Notes: a model not told the origin generated them from the sequence alone. Positions 1 through 6,133 are shown, numbered from the stretch's first letter. The stretch: DNA of 10,138 nt from Bacillota bacterium (GCA_028287415.1 JAQBPS010000736.1:1-10138), one strand, 5' to 3'. Translations and numbers: made by a program.

Positions 1-440
1 GGCGCGCCGACACGATCATGCAGGCGAAGCTGAACAGTTGGCTGGCGGGCATGTTGTCCGGGGGCGGGCCGCTCCGCTTTGACATTTCCTCCCCGTGGAT
101 CTGGGGCGCCGCCTTCCTCAACCGGAACTTTGCGGCGTTGAAGTCATTCCGTGAGCAGGGCTCGGCGCTGCCAGTACACGCGGTGGAGCAGCTGATCGCT
201 GGCGGGATGCAGCACGACGTGCTGGAGGCGGCAGCGAACATCATCTGCCCGACGTTGCTGATGACCGGCGATGAGGATCTGCTTACCCCACTCCACTACA
301 GCCATGAGCTCCAGCGGCGGATCGCCGGCAGCCGCCTGGTGATGCTCGAGCAGGCGGGCCACTGCATGTTCCTCGAGCAGCCCGTCCGCTTCGCACAGAT
401 CGCCGCAGATTTCTTCCACGAGACGCTTTTGAAAGGATGA
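1..440 (+). CDS. alpha/beta hydrolase, C-terminal part (5' end outside window)
   Basis: The reading frame is open to the left edge, so only about the last 145 residues are visible. Numbering from the first in-window Met (ATG at 18), a GDEDLLTP segment places the probable acid member of the triad at D87, and AGHCMFLEQP places the catalytic histidine at H115. This Asp-then-His order and spacing is typical of the C-terminal half of alpha/beta-hydrolase-fold esterases, lipases or C-C hydrolases. The nucleophile elbow (Gly-x-Ser-x-Gly) would lie upstream and cannot be checked. The TGA stop overlaps the ATG of the following dehydrogenase by four bases (ATGA), which suggests translational coupling. 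With an SDR and an acyl-CoA ligase downstream, a role in hydrolysing an ester, thioester or ring-cleavage product is plausible, but the substrate is unknown. Confidence 0.85.
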   Translation, partial: RADTIMQAKLNSWLAGMLSGGGPLRFDISSPWIWGAAFLNRNFAALKSFREQGSALPVHAVEQLIAGGMQHDVLEAAANIICPTLLMTGDEDLLTPLHYSHELQRRIAGSRLVMLEQAGHCMFLEQPVRFAQIAADFFHETLLKG

Positions 441-1189
441 GCCTGCACATGGACCAGGAGCTCACAGGCAAGGTGGCCCTCGTCACCGGCGCCGCTCGGG
501 GCCTCGGCAAGGCGATTGCGCTGGAACTGGCGCGGAAGGGCGCCGACCTGATCATCAACGACATGTCGCCTATGGCGGACGCGGCCGCGGAGACCGTGGC
601 GGCCATTCAGGCCCTGGGCGTGTCGGCCCGGTTCCACCCCGCCCTCGTCAACAGTGAGGAGCAGGTGGAGTGGATGGCCGCTGCGGTCGGGCCGGTCGAC
701 ATCCTCGTGAACAACGCCGGCATCAACCGGGACGGCAGCATGAAGAAGGCGACAAAGGCGGACTGGGACGCCGTGCTCGATGTGAACCTGAGCGGCCCGT
801 TTGTCTGCACGAAGGCCTTCCTCGCGCAGATGCGGGACCGGGGTTGGGGCCGGATCATCAACATTGCCTCGTACGTGGGGCGCACGGGGGTCTTTGGCAC
901 GCCGTACTATGCCGCCTCGAAAGCCGGACTGATCGGCTTTACCAGGGAGGTAGCGGTCGAGATGGCCAGGCGCGGCGTGACCGTGAACGCCCTGGCGCCC
1001 GGGTACATCCTCACGGACATGATGCGCCAGTACCCGCAGCAGCAGCTGGACGCCATCACCGCGAAGATTCCGGTGGGCTATTGGGCCAATCCGGAGGACA
1101 TTGCCTACTGGGCGGGCGTGCTGGCCTCACCCCGCGCCCACTACATGACGGGCGCCGTGCTGGACTGTAATGGCGGGTGGTACATGTGA
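437..1189 (+). CDS. short-chain dehydrogenase/reductase (FabG-like SDR)
   Basis: The 250-residue protein has the full classical SDR signature. The Rossmann motif TGAARGLG is at 17-24, NNAG at 92-95, a structural Asn in VLDVNLSG at 117, catalytic Ser145, Tyr158 and Lys162 (YAASK), and PG at 188-189. Length and motifs match NAD(P)-dependent beta-ketoacyl reductases and related alcohol dehydrogenases in the cytosol. The start at 437 overlaps the hydrolase stop. A second in-frame ATG at 449 lies 11 bases after AAAGGA (432-437) and gives a 246-residue protein beginning MDQELTGKVALVTG, so the true start could be either. It sits between a hydrolase and an acyl-CoA synthetase, so reduction or oxidation of a hydroxyacyl or ketoacyl intermediate is inferred. 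It need not be the housekeeping fatty-acid FabG, because no acyl carrier protein or other fab gene is visible. Confidence 0.9.
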   Translation: MSLHMDQELTGKVALVTGAARGLGKAIALELARKGADLIINDMSPMADAAAETVAAIQALGVSARFHPALVNSEEQVEWMAAAVGPVDILVNNAGINRDGSMKKATKADWDAVLDVNLSGPFVCTKAFLAQMRDRGWGRIINIASYVGRTGVFGTPYYAASKAGLIGFTREVAVEMARRGVTVNALAPGYILTDMMRQYPQQQLDAITAKIPVGYWANPEDIAYWAGVLASPRAHYMTGAVLDCNGGWYM

Positions 1190-2679
1190 ACGCCGGGCAC
1201 ACCTGGGTCGGCGACTGGCTGGGCCGGCGCGCCCGCTACACCCCGCACAAGGAGGGGCTGGTCGTCATGCCCGGCGCCCAGAATGCCGGGGCCGGCAACC
1301 CCGGCGGTGCGCCCCTTCGGCTCACCTTTGACCAGTGGAACCGGCGGGCCAACCGCATGGCTCATTGCCTGCGCGCCCGGGGGATCGGCAAGGGCGACCG
1401 GGTCGGCGTGCTGGCGCAGAACTGCCCGGAGATGCTCGACCTGCTGTTCGCCTGCGGCAAGCTCGGGGCGATCTTCGTGCCCTACAACTGGCGGCTCACG
1501 GCGGCGGAGCTGGCGCCGCTCGTGGCCGACTCGCAGCCCGGGCTCTTGCTCTGCGGGCCGCACTGCGCGGCGCCCGCTGCCGTGGCGCTGGTTGACCTTC
1601 AGCTTGAGCAGTACCCTGACTCACCGCCCGAGCCAGTCACCGTAGACCTTGAGGACCCCTGGATGATCCTGTACACCGGTGGCACGACCGGGCGCGCCAA
1701 GGGTGCCGTCCTCAGCCACCGCCAGGTCACATGGAACGCCTGGAACACCATTGCCGGCTGGGGACTCTCGCCGGATGATCGCGTGCCGATTCTGACGCCC
1801 TTCTTCCACACGGGTGGCCTGAATGTCCTGACCACGCCGCTTGTCCAGCTCGGGGGCACGAGCGTGCTGATGGGCCCCTTCGACCCCGGTCAACTGCTGG
1901 AGGCCGTCACCACGGAGCGGCTGAGCATCATCTTTATGGTGCCGACCATGTTCCAGATGATGACGGAACACCCGGGCTTCGCTGCCGCCGACTTCGCCCG
2001 CATCAAGTTCCTGATCTCCGGTGGGGCGTCATGCCCCCGGCCAGTCGCCGAGGCGTATTGGGCCAAGGGCGTCATCTTCAAAACCGGCTACGGCATGACC
2101 GAGGTCGGGCCCAACTGCTTCGCCCTGCCCGATCACGAAATGCAGCGCAGGGCTGGCTCCGTCGGGTTTCCGATCTTCCATGCCGGGATGCGGCTCATGG
2201 TGGATGACCGGGCCTGCGGCCCCGGAGAGGTCGGGGAACTCCAGATCGCAGGACCGCACCTCTGCTCCGGCTACTGGGGCGACCCGGCGGCGAGTCGGGA
2301 ATCGAACCCTGACGGCTGGTTCCGTACCGGCGACCTGGCCTACCAGGACGACGAGGGCTTCTATTATATTGTTGACCGTAAAAAGGACATGTTTATTTCG
2401 GGTGGTGAGAACGTTTACCCCGTGGAAGTAGAGACTGTCCTGTACCGGCATCCCGCCGTCGCGGAAGCAGCGGTTGTGGGCGTGCCCGATGCTCGCTGGG
2501 GCGAGGTCGGCAAGGCCTTTGTCGCGCTCAAACGAGGCCGAGTTGTGAGCGAAGCGGAGCTGATCGCCCATTGCCGCACCCAACTGGCACGGTACAAGGT
2601 GCCCAAGAGCGTGGCATTCCGACCCAGCCTGCCGAAGAGCGCCGCCGGGAAAATCCTGAAACGGGCTCTGCGCGACTAG
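1186..2679 (+). CDS. AMP-dependent acyl-CoA synthetase/ligase
   Basis: A member of the adenylate-forming ANL superfamily that would activate a carboxylic acid to its CoA thioester using ATP. Numbering from the longer GTG start at 1177 (500 aa), the phosphate-binding core YTGGTTGRAKG is at 166-176, YGMTE at 305-309, the ribose-binding Asp in WFRTGDL at 386, the hinge DRKKD at about 400-404, GGENVYP at 409-415 and the C-terminal catalytic lysine in AAGKILKR at 492. I prefer the GTG at 1186 (497 aa): GGGTGG at 1175-1180 is five bases upstream, and GTGA gives a 4-base overlap with the SDR stop. Length and motifs fit medium/long-chain or aromatic acyl-CoA ligases; the substrate cannot be assigned. 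It ends this three-gene cluster. I see no convincing intrinsic terminator before the tRNA promoter about 60 bases downstream. Confidence 0.9.
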   Translation: MNAGHTWVGDWLGRRARYTPHKEGLVVMPGAQNAGAGNPGGAPLRLTFDQWNRRANRMAHCLRARGIGKGDRVGVLAQNCPEMLDLLFACGKLGAIFVPYNWRLTAAELAPLVADSQPGLLLCGPHCAAPAAVALVDLQLEQYPDSPPEPVTVDLEDPWMILYTGGTTGRAKGAVLSHRQVTWNAWNTIAGWGLSPDDRVPILTPFFHTGGLNVLTTPLVQLGGTSVLMGPFDPGQLLEAVTTERLSIIFMVPTMFQMMTEHPGFAAADFARIKFLISGGASCPRPVAEAYWAKGVIFKTGYGMTEVGPNCFALPDHEMQRRAGSVGFPIFHAGMRLMVDDRACGPGEVGELQIAGPHLCSGYWGDPAASRESNPDGWFRTGDLAYQDDEGFYYIVDRKKDMFISGGENVYPVEVETVLYRHPAVAEAAVVGVPDARWGEVGKAFVALKRGRVVSEAELIAHCRTQLARYKVPKSVAFRPSLPKSAAGKILKRALRD

Positions 2680-2738
2680 GTACAGAGACTGGCCGCAGTG
2701 ACGCTATTTACCAGCATTTCATTTTTCCTGGAATGGCC

Positions 2739-2767
2739 TTGACGTGGTGGTGCGGGTGCAGTATTGT
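2739..2767 (+). promoter_or_regulatory. promoter of tRNA-fMet
   Basis: TTGACG (2739-2744), a 17-base spacer and TATTGT (2762-2767). The -35 matches the sigma-70/sigma-A consensus at five of six bases and the -10 at four. It ends 25 bases before the mature tRNA, as expected for a tRNA promoter. Confidence 0.65.
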
Positions 2768-2792
2768 TAGTTCTGCAAGCACGCACACACAT

Positions 2793-2869
<77 letters not shown>

Positions 2870-2876
2870 GGCTACG

Positions 2877-2903
2877 CCCAGAGAACGCGGTTCTCTGGGT
2901 TTC
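2877..2903 (+). terminator. hairpin after tRNA-fMet, probable terminator
   Basis: A perfect 10-bp stem, CCCAGAGAAC (2877-2886) with GTTCTCTGGG (2890-2899), closed by a 3-nt loop, followed only by TTTC. The T tract is short, so it may be a weak terminator or a 3'-processing structure. A separate promoter follows for rpmG. Confidence 0.55.
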
Positions 2904-2945
2904 GCATGTCAAACAACACGTCCGTGCGGATTGTCGACTCCCTTA

Positions 2946-2974
2946 TTGACAGGGGACAGCCCGCATGGTAACGT
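2946..2974 (+). promoter_or_regulatory. promoter of rpmG / tRNA-Trp
   Basis: Consensus TTGACA (2946-2951), a 17-base spacer and TAACGT (2969-2974). It lies about 55 bases upstream of the rpmG start. The -35 is perfect; the -10 matches at four of six positions. Confidence 0.6.
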
Positions 2975-3028
2975 ATATGAGCGTGGTTACAAGTAATTGA
3001 TCTTCCTGCTGATTGGGGGTGTCGCAAA

Positions 3029-3193
3029 TTGGCTAAGGCAGGCGCTCGAGTGATCATTACCATGGCTTGCACCGATTGCAAGAACCGCAACTACAGTACC
3101 TTTAAGAACAAGAAGAATGATTCAGCTCGTATTGAACTGAAGAAGTTCTGCCCTTCTTGCGGGCACCATACCGCACACAGGGAGACCCGCTAA
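3029..3193 (+). CDS. rpmG: 50S ribosomal protein L33 (zinc-ribbon form)
   Basis: A 54-residue small, basic ribosomal protein of the large subunit, located near the E site. It begins [19 protein letters not shown] and ends HHTAHRETR. Two CxxC pairs (C14/C17 and C41/C44) form a zinc ribbon, so this is the zinc-binding (C+) form of L33. The start is TTG at 3029, supported by GGGGG at 3015-3019 nine bases upstream and by family length. The internal ATG at 3062 would remove the first 11 residues, which are conserved in L33. The gene is bracketed by tRNA-fMet and tRNA-Trp, a standard position just before secE. No promoter or clear terminator is visible between rpmG and tRNA-Trp, so they are probably co-transcribed and the tRNA is cut out of the transcript. 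Confidence 0.95.
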   Translation: MAKAGARVIITMACTDCKNRNYSTFKNKKNDSARIELKKFCPSCGHHTAHRETR

Positions 3194-3245
3194 GCTTACT
3201 CGGCTTTAGTGCCGGCGGACATGGTTCATGGAGGCCGGCTTCTAC

Positions 3246-3321
3246 AGGGGTATAGCTCAACTGGTAGAGCAGCGGTCTCCAAAACCGCAGGTTGTGGGTT
3301 CAAGTCCTACTGCCCCTGCCA
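3246..3321 (+). tRNA. tRNA-Trp (anticodon CCA)
   Basis: A 76-nt cloverleaf with encoded CCA. The acceptor is AGGGGTA/TGCCCCT (one G-T pair), the D arm GCTC/GAGC, the anticodon arm GCGGT-CTCCAAA-ACCGC with CCA at 3279-3281, and the T arm GTGGG/CCTAC. The G73 discriminator is the usual one for bacterial tRNA-Trp. It sits 52 bases after rpmG. The gap contains two copies of the self-complementary GCCGGC (3211-3216, 3234-3239) that could pair as a processing hairpin. It is followed immediately by a strong terminator. A tRNA-Trp directly before secE is the usual arrangement in many Firmicutes and other bacteria. Confidence 0.97.
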
Positions 3322-3331
3322 TACAGGGCGG

Positions 3332-3359
3332 ACGCGCACCAGCCGGTGCGCGTTTTTTT
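3332..3359 (+). terminator. intrinsic terminator after tRNA-Trp
   Basis: An 8-bp GC-rich stem, CGCGCACC (3333-3340) with GGTGCGCG (3345-3352), AGCC loop, followed by seven T (3353-3359). It separates the rpmG-tRNA-Trp transcript from the secE promoter. Confidence 0.93.
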
Positions 3360-3386
3360 GTGTCAACGCGCCGCTTTGACATGCGC

Positions 3387-3415
3387 TTTACAACGTGATA
3401 TCGGTGTGTTACAAT
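3387..3415 (+). promoter_or_regulatory. promoter of secE-nusG
   Basis: TTTACA (3387-3392), a 17-base spacer and TACAAT (3410-3415), with an extended -10 TG one base upstream of the hexamer. An overlapping alternative uses consensus TTGACA (3376-3381), 17 bases, and a poorer -10 TATCGG (3399-3404). The first has the better -10 and gives a leader of about 65 bases before secE. Confidence 0.7.
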
Positions 3416-3486
3416 CTTCACTACTGGCGCTGCTGCCAGCTTTTATTTGTGTTGAGCATCTTCTTAAAGATTGCGAGGTCGGGGTT

Positions 3487-3693
3487 ATGGATAAGGTCAA
3501 GACCGCATTCTCGGCGACTGGCACGTACCTCCGCGAAGTGGTTGGCGAGCTCAAAAAGGTGACATGGCCCGACTGGCCTAGCACAGCGCGGATGACCGGC
3601 ATTGTCGTTGGCATGGTGGTCGTGATTGCCGTATTCTTGTCCGCCATCGACTGGCCGCTCGGGCTCGGCATGCAGCGGTTCCTCGGACGATAG
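3487..3693 (+). CDS. secE: preprotein translocase subunit SecE
   Basis: A 68-residue single-span SecE, the small clamp subunit of the SecYEG protein-conducting channel in the inner membrane. The amphipathic cytoplasmic region carries the conserved ELKKVTWP signature (21-28). It is followed by one hydrophobic segment at about residues 37-55 and a short C-terminus. Length matches the minimal one-helix SecE of Firmicutes; the three-span proteobacterial form is longer. The start is ATG 3487, with GAGG at 3475-3478 eight bases upstream. A longer in-frame reading back into the tRNA-Trp gene and terminator is not credible. nusG follows after 42 bases and belongs to the same transcript, the classic secE-nusG pair. 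Confidence 0.95.
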   Translation: MDKVKTAFSATGTYLREVVGELKKVTWPDWPSTARMTGIVVGMVVVIAVFLSAIDWPLGLGMQRFLGR

Positions 3694-3735
3694 CAAAGGC
3701 AGGTGGCGCGGGGACGGGCTCTGGCTCCCCCAGTC

Positions 3736-4266
3736 ATGGAAGAAAGAAAATGGTACGTTGTTCACACCTACTCCGGGTATGAGAATAAGGTAAAGACCAA
3801 CCTGGAGAAGCGTGTTGAGTCCATGGAGATGCAGGAGAAGATTTTCCGTGTCCTCGTCCCCCTGGAAGATGAGATCGAAATCAAAGACGGCAAGCAGAAG
3901 ACGGTCAAGCGCAAGGTGTTCCCGGGGTACGTGCTCGTCGAAATGCTGATGGGCGACGACTCCTGGTACGTGGTGCGCAATACCCCCGGCGTCACGGGCT
4001 TTGTCGGCTCGGGCAACAAGCCGATTCCGCTTTCCGACGAAGAGGTCAAGACAATCCTGGGCATGGAAGAGGCGCAGAAGACTGCCGCCATCAAGGTTAA
4101 CTTCACGGTAGATCAGCCGGTGCGTGTCACCGCGGGTCCGTTCAAGGACCACCCGGCTGTGATCAAGGAGATCTACCCCGACAAGGGCCGGGTCAAGCTG
4201 ATGGTCAGCCTGTTCGGGCGCGATACAGCAGCCGAGTTGGAAATCACTCAGATCGAGGCGATTTGA
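3736..4266 (+). CDS. nusG: transcription termination/antitermination factor NusG
   Basis: A 176-residue NusG that binds the RNA polymerase clamp and modulates pausing, Rho-dependent termination and transcription-translation coupling. The N-terminal NGN domain starts at KWYVVHTYSGYENKV (5-19) and includes VFPGYVLVE (61-69) and WYVVRNTPGVTGFVG (77-91). The C-terminal KOW domain runs from about residue 122, with VRVTAGPFKDHPAVI (129-143) and LMVSLFGRDTAAELE. I chose ATG 3736 because the NusG family begins a few residues before the WYVVHTY motif. However, no Shine-Dalgarno sequence is visible there. A GTG at 3703, close behind AAAGG (3695-3699), would add 11 residues (VARGRALAPPV), so the start is not settled. 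It is co-transcribed with secE, and no terminator is seen before rplK. Confidence 0.93.
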   Translation: MEERKWYVVHTYSGYENKVKTNLEKRVESMEMQEKIFRVLVPLEDEIEIKDGKQKTVKRKVFPGYVLVEMLMGDDSWYVVRNTPGVTGFVGSGNKPIPLSDEEVKTILGMEEAQKTAAIKVNFTVDQPVRVTAGPFKDHPAVIKEIYPDKGRVKLMVSLFGRDTAAELEITQIEAI

Positions 4267-4343
4267 GAATTTCCCGTTCCCCCGGTACCCCTTTTGTGTT
4301 AGTATCATTGAGGTCGTGCGCTCCGGCGCGCGACTCTTTGGTG

Positions 4344-4394
4344 TGCGGGCTTAGCTCGCAGTGGGAGGGCGTTAAACGGCGCCCGCCGGACCAC
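4344..4394 (+). promoter_or_regulatory. rplK leader: hairpin plus candidate L1-binding fold
   Basis: The 149-base nusG-rplK gap contains a 7-bp hairpin TGCGGGC-TTA-GCTCGCA (4344-4360, one G-T pair). Directly after it is a fold with GTGG (4361-4364) paired to CCAC (4391-4394), an internal GA on the 5' side, and GGGCG (4367-4371) paired to CGCCC (4380-4384). GTGGGAGG matches the L1-binding strand of the 23S L1 stalk, and a similar GTGGGAGG fold precedes rplA. The 3' internal loop here (GCCGGA) is shorter than in rRNA, so the call is tentative. A competing pairing, GTGTGCGGGC against GCCCG and CACAC, also exists. A poor extended -10 (TGTTAGTAT, 4297-4305) without a -35 is the only promoter hint. 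Confidence 0.45.
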
Positions 4395-4415
4395 ACTTTG
4401 TAAGGAGGAGTCACA

Positions 4416-4838
4416 GTGGCGAAGAAGGTCACCGCACTCGTCAAGCTGGCACTGCCGGCTGGCAAGGCAACCCCTGCGCCGCCCGTTGGCCCGGCTCTCG
4501 GCCAGCACGGCGTGAACATCATGGGGTTCTGTAAGGAGTACAACGAACGTACCAAGGAGCAGGTTGGTCTCGTCATCCCTGTCGAGATCACCGTTTACGA
4601 GGATCGCTCGTTCACCTTCATCCTGAAGACCCCGCCCGCGTCTGTTCTGATCAAGAAGGCGCTGGGCATTGAGACCGCTTCCGGCACCCCCAACACGAAG
4701 AAGGTCGGCACGCTGACCGAAGCTCAGGTTGAGGAGATCGCCAAGATCAAGCAGCCGGACTTGAACGCCGCCAGCCTCGAGGCTGCCAAGAACATGGTGC
4801 GCGGCACCGCCCGTTCCATGGGCGTCGAAGTCGAGTAG
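4416..4838 (+). CDS. rplK: 50S ribosomal protein L11
   Basis: A 140-residue L11, the usual length for the family. It binds 23S rRNA helices 43/44 at the GTPase-associated centre and is needed for factor-dependent GTP hydrolysis and the RelA stringent response. The N-terminal domain contains the proline-rich [19 protein letters not shown] (22-40). The C-terminal RNA-binding domain covers about 72-140, with [19 protein letters not shown] (94-112). The start is GTG at 4416, with AAGGAGGAG at 4402-4410 five bases upstream, and the protein begins [11 protein letters not shown] as expected. rplA follows after 81 bases. The region just upstream of this gene carries a possible L1 target, and L1 is the known repressor of the L11 operon in E. 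coli. Confidence 0.98.
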   Translation: MAKKVTALVKLALPAGKATPAPPVGPALGQHGVNIMGFCKEYNERTKEQVGLVIPVEITVYEDRSFTFILKTPPASVLIKKALGIETASGTPNTKKVGTLTEAQVEEIAKIKQPDLNAASLEAAKNMVRGTARSMGVEVE

Positions 4839-4853
4839 CACCTGCTGCTTGGG

Positions 4854-4903
4854 CTTGTGGGAGGTCGCGTAATCCGCGGCCGAACTTACTGTATTACCAC
4901 AAG
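4854..4903 (+). promoter_or_regulatory. L1-binding stalk mimic before rplA (autoregulatory site)
   Basis: Outer stem CTTGTGG (4854-4860) pairs perfectly with CCACAAG (4897-4903). Inner stem GGTCGCG (4863-4869) pairs with CGCGGCC (4875-4881, one G-T) around a 5-nt loop. Between them is an asymmetric internal loop: GA on the 5' side and 15 bases beginning GAACTT and ending ATTA on the 3' side. The L1 stalk of 23S rRNA has the same plan, GGUGG-GA-GGC opposite GCC-GA...AUA-CCACC. The rplA Shine-Dalgarno (GGGAGGA, 4904-4910) starts at the base after the outer stem, so protein binding there would block initiation. L1 repression of its own operon through an rRNA-like mRNA site is established in E. 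coli and archaea; its use here is inferred. Confidence 0.75.
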
Positions 4904-4919
4904 GGAGGAAATCACTCAA

Positions 4920-5627
4920 ATGGCCATCCATGGCAAGAAGTATGCCGACGCGGAGAAGCAGTTCGACCGCTCGGTGCAGTACGATCCGACCGAGGCGCTT
5001 GAGATCGTCAAGAAGGCGGCTTCCGCCAAGTTCGACGAAACCGTTGAGCTGTCCATCCGCCTGGGCGTTGACGTCCGGCACGCTGACCAGCAGGTCCGCG
5101 GCGCGGTTTCGCTGCCCGCCGGTACCGGCAAGGCCGTCAAGGTTCTGGTCTTCGCGAAGGGCGACAAGGCCAAGGAGGCCGAGGCCGCCGGCGCTGACGT
5201 CGTGGGCGCTGAGGACGTGGTCACCCGAATCCAGGAGGGTTGGCTCGACTTTGACGTCGCCGTCGCCACCCCGGACATGATGGGCATGGTCGGTAAGCTT
5301 GGTCGGGTGCTCGGTCCCCGCGGCCTCATGCCGAACCCGAAGACTGGTACCGTCACCTTCGACGTGACCAACGCCATCAGTGAGATCAAGGCCGGTAAGG
5401 TTGAGTACCGCACCGACAAGACCGGCATTATCGCCGCTCCGATCGGCAAGGTCTCCTTCGACACCGACAAGCTGGCCGTTAACTTCAAGGCGCTCATGGA
5501 TGCGATCGTCCGGGCAAAGCCGGCCGCTGCCAAGGGCGTGTACCTGAAGAGCATCACGGTTTCCAGCACCATGGGCCCTGGCATCAAGGTCAACCCTGCC
5601 AAGCTGGTTGCAAACGCAGAGCGCTAG
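4920..5627 (+). CDS. rplA: 50S ribosomal protein L1
   Basis: A 235-residue L1, normal length for the family. L1 forms the mobile stalk beside the E site, helps release deacylated tRNA, and represses its own mRNA. The signature [20 protein letters not shown] (121-140) followed by KTGTV is the conserved RNA-binding segment of the second domain. The first domain is split around it (about 1-65 and 160-235), as usual. ATG 4920 is chosen because GGGAGGA (4904-4910) lies nine bases upstream and the protein begins [11 protein letters not shown], as L1 does. A GTG at 4857, in frame upstream, lies inside the L1-like RNA fold and is rejected. A strong terminator follows 16 bases after the stop, so rplKA ends here rather than running into rplJL. 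Confidence 0.98.
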   Translation: MAIHGKKYADAEKQFDRSVQYDPTEALEIVKKAASAKFDETVELSIRLGVDVRHADQQVRGAVSLPAGTGKAVKVLVFAKGDKAKEAEAAGADVVGAEDVVTRIQEGWLDFDVAVATPDMMGMVGKLGRVLGPRGLMPNPKTGTVTFDVTNAISEIKAGKVEYRTDKTGIIAAPIGKVSFDTDKLAVNFKALMDAIVRAKPAAAKGVYLKSITVSSTMGPGIKVNPAKLVANAER

Positions 5628-5643
5628 ACTTTGTACACAAACG

Positions 5644-5672
5644 GCCTGCCCCCCTGGGGCAGGCTGTTTTTT
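5644..5672 (+). terminator. intrinsic terminator after rplA
   Basis: A 9-bp perfect stem, GCCTGCCCC (5644-5652) with GGGGCAGGC (5656-5664), 3-nt loop, followed by TG and six T (5667-5672). It ends the secE-nusG-rplKA transcription unit. Confidence 0.93.
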
Positions 5673-5697
5673 ATCCAACGCACCCCGGATTCGTAGG

Positions 5698-5724
5698 AGC
5701 GGAGGCCCCGTGACGGCTATGACG
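5698..5724 (+). repeat. 27-nt direct repeat, copy 1
   Basis: Positions 5698-5724 are identical to 5785-5811 over all 27 bases; the flanking bases differ on both sides. The unit begins AGCGGAGGCC and ends GGCTATGACG. The copies are 60 bases apart. I see no coding gene from 5673 to 5847, a GC-rich stretch whose only evident structure is this repeat and the hairpin at the second copy. Confidence 0.95.
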
Positions 5725-5784
5725 CCCGCCCACGCCCGCCGTGCACCCATCAAGATCCTTGAATCTCTGCTTTAGTTTCCGGGC

Positions 5785-5811
5785 AGCGGAGGCCCCGTGA
5801 CGGCTATGACG
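5785..5811 (+). repeat. 27-nt direct repeat, copy 2, with hairpin
   Basis: Exact second copy of the 5698-5724 unit. Here the repeat runs into a 9-bp inverted repeat: CCCGTGACG (5794-5802) pairs with CGTCACGGG (5810-5818) around a 7-nt loop. Copy 1 lacks the pairing arm, so only this copy can form the stem. Confidence 0.95.
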
Positions 5812-5847
5812 TCACGGGACTGACGAGGATTACTATAGGCGGGGGAG

Positions 5848-5944
5848 AGGTGAGAGGGGGGCTGCGTTCTGCGACTGCGCACAAAACGCCCCACACGCCA
5901 AAATCGCAGTGTGCGGGGCGTTTTGAGCTTGCCCCCTTTCACTT
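5848..5944 (+). other. composite two-stem hairpin, possible structured RNA or terminator
   Basis: An outer 13-bp stem pairs AGGTGAGAGGGGG (5848-5860) with CCCCCTTTCACTT (5932-5944). Its two non-Watson-Crick pairs are both G-T on this strand, which would be A-C mismatches on the other strand, so a + strand RNA is favoured. It encloses a perfect 11-bp stem, CAAAACGCCCC (5882-5892) with GGGGCGTTTTG (5915-5925). The inner stem has A4 and T4 at its ends and so could terminate transcription in either direction. ACTGCG (5874-5879) and CGCAGT (5905-5910) offer a competing pairing. I find no convincing promoter for a separate RNA just upstream. Its function is unknown. Confidence 0.5.
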
Positions 5945-6105
5945 AGATGTATAGGCGACGTTCTGCCGGGATAGACTACTATCATGATTGAAGCGATTCA
6001 ATCGATCGGCACCCGCGTGATTCACATTAATGCGACGCTATATGTATCGACATGTTTATACCAGTTGGCAAACTTGTCGAATAGGGTCGATAGTGTATTG
6101 CAAGT
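5945..6105 (+). other. AT-rich non-coding region with inverted repeats
   Basis: This stretch is visibly richer in A and T than the rest of the window and holds no credible gene. GATTGAA (5986-5992) and TTCAATC (5997-6003) form a perfect 7-bp inverted repeat with a 4-base centre. CAAACTTG (6069-6076) and CAAGTTTG (6101-6108) form an 8-bp inverted repeat with its half-sites 32 bases apart. Its right half overlaps the -35 of the next promoter, as expected of an operator. TCGA occurs several times. Binding by a regulator is inferred only. Confidence 0.35.
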
Positions 6106-6133
6106 TTGACAGTTTTATCGTATCCTTTACATT
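6106..6133 (+). promoter_or_regulatory. promoter of the 49-aa small protein gene
   Basis: Consensus TTGACA (6106-6111), a 16-base spacer and TACATT (6128-6133). The leader to the start codon would be about 58 bases. The -35 overlaps the right half of an inverted repeat (CAAGTTTG, 6101-6108), which may act as an operator. Confidence 0.65.

Noticed and set aside
3292..3486. N-terminal extension of secE by 65 residues
   Set aside because: It would translate through tRNA-Trp, its terminator and the secE promoter; the 68-residue form from 3487 has a proper ribosome site and family length.
4305..5753. 482-residue open frame on the minus strand across rplK and rplA
   Set aside because: It lies antisense to two unmistakable ribosomal protein genes; long antisense frames are common at this GC content and codon bias, and the translation resembles no family.
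5698..5811. Repeat pair considered as a minimal CRISPR
   Set aside because: There are only two units, the 60-base gap is much longer than a normal spacer, and no cas gene or leader is in view.
5820..5827. CTGACGAG considered as a hammerhead ribozyme core
   Set aside because: It differs from CUGAUGA, and neither the GAAA strand nor three flanking stems can be found.
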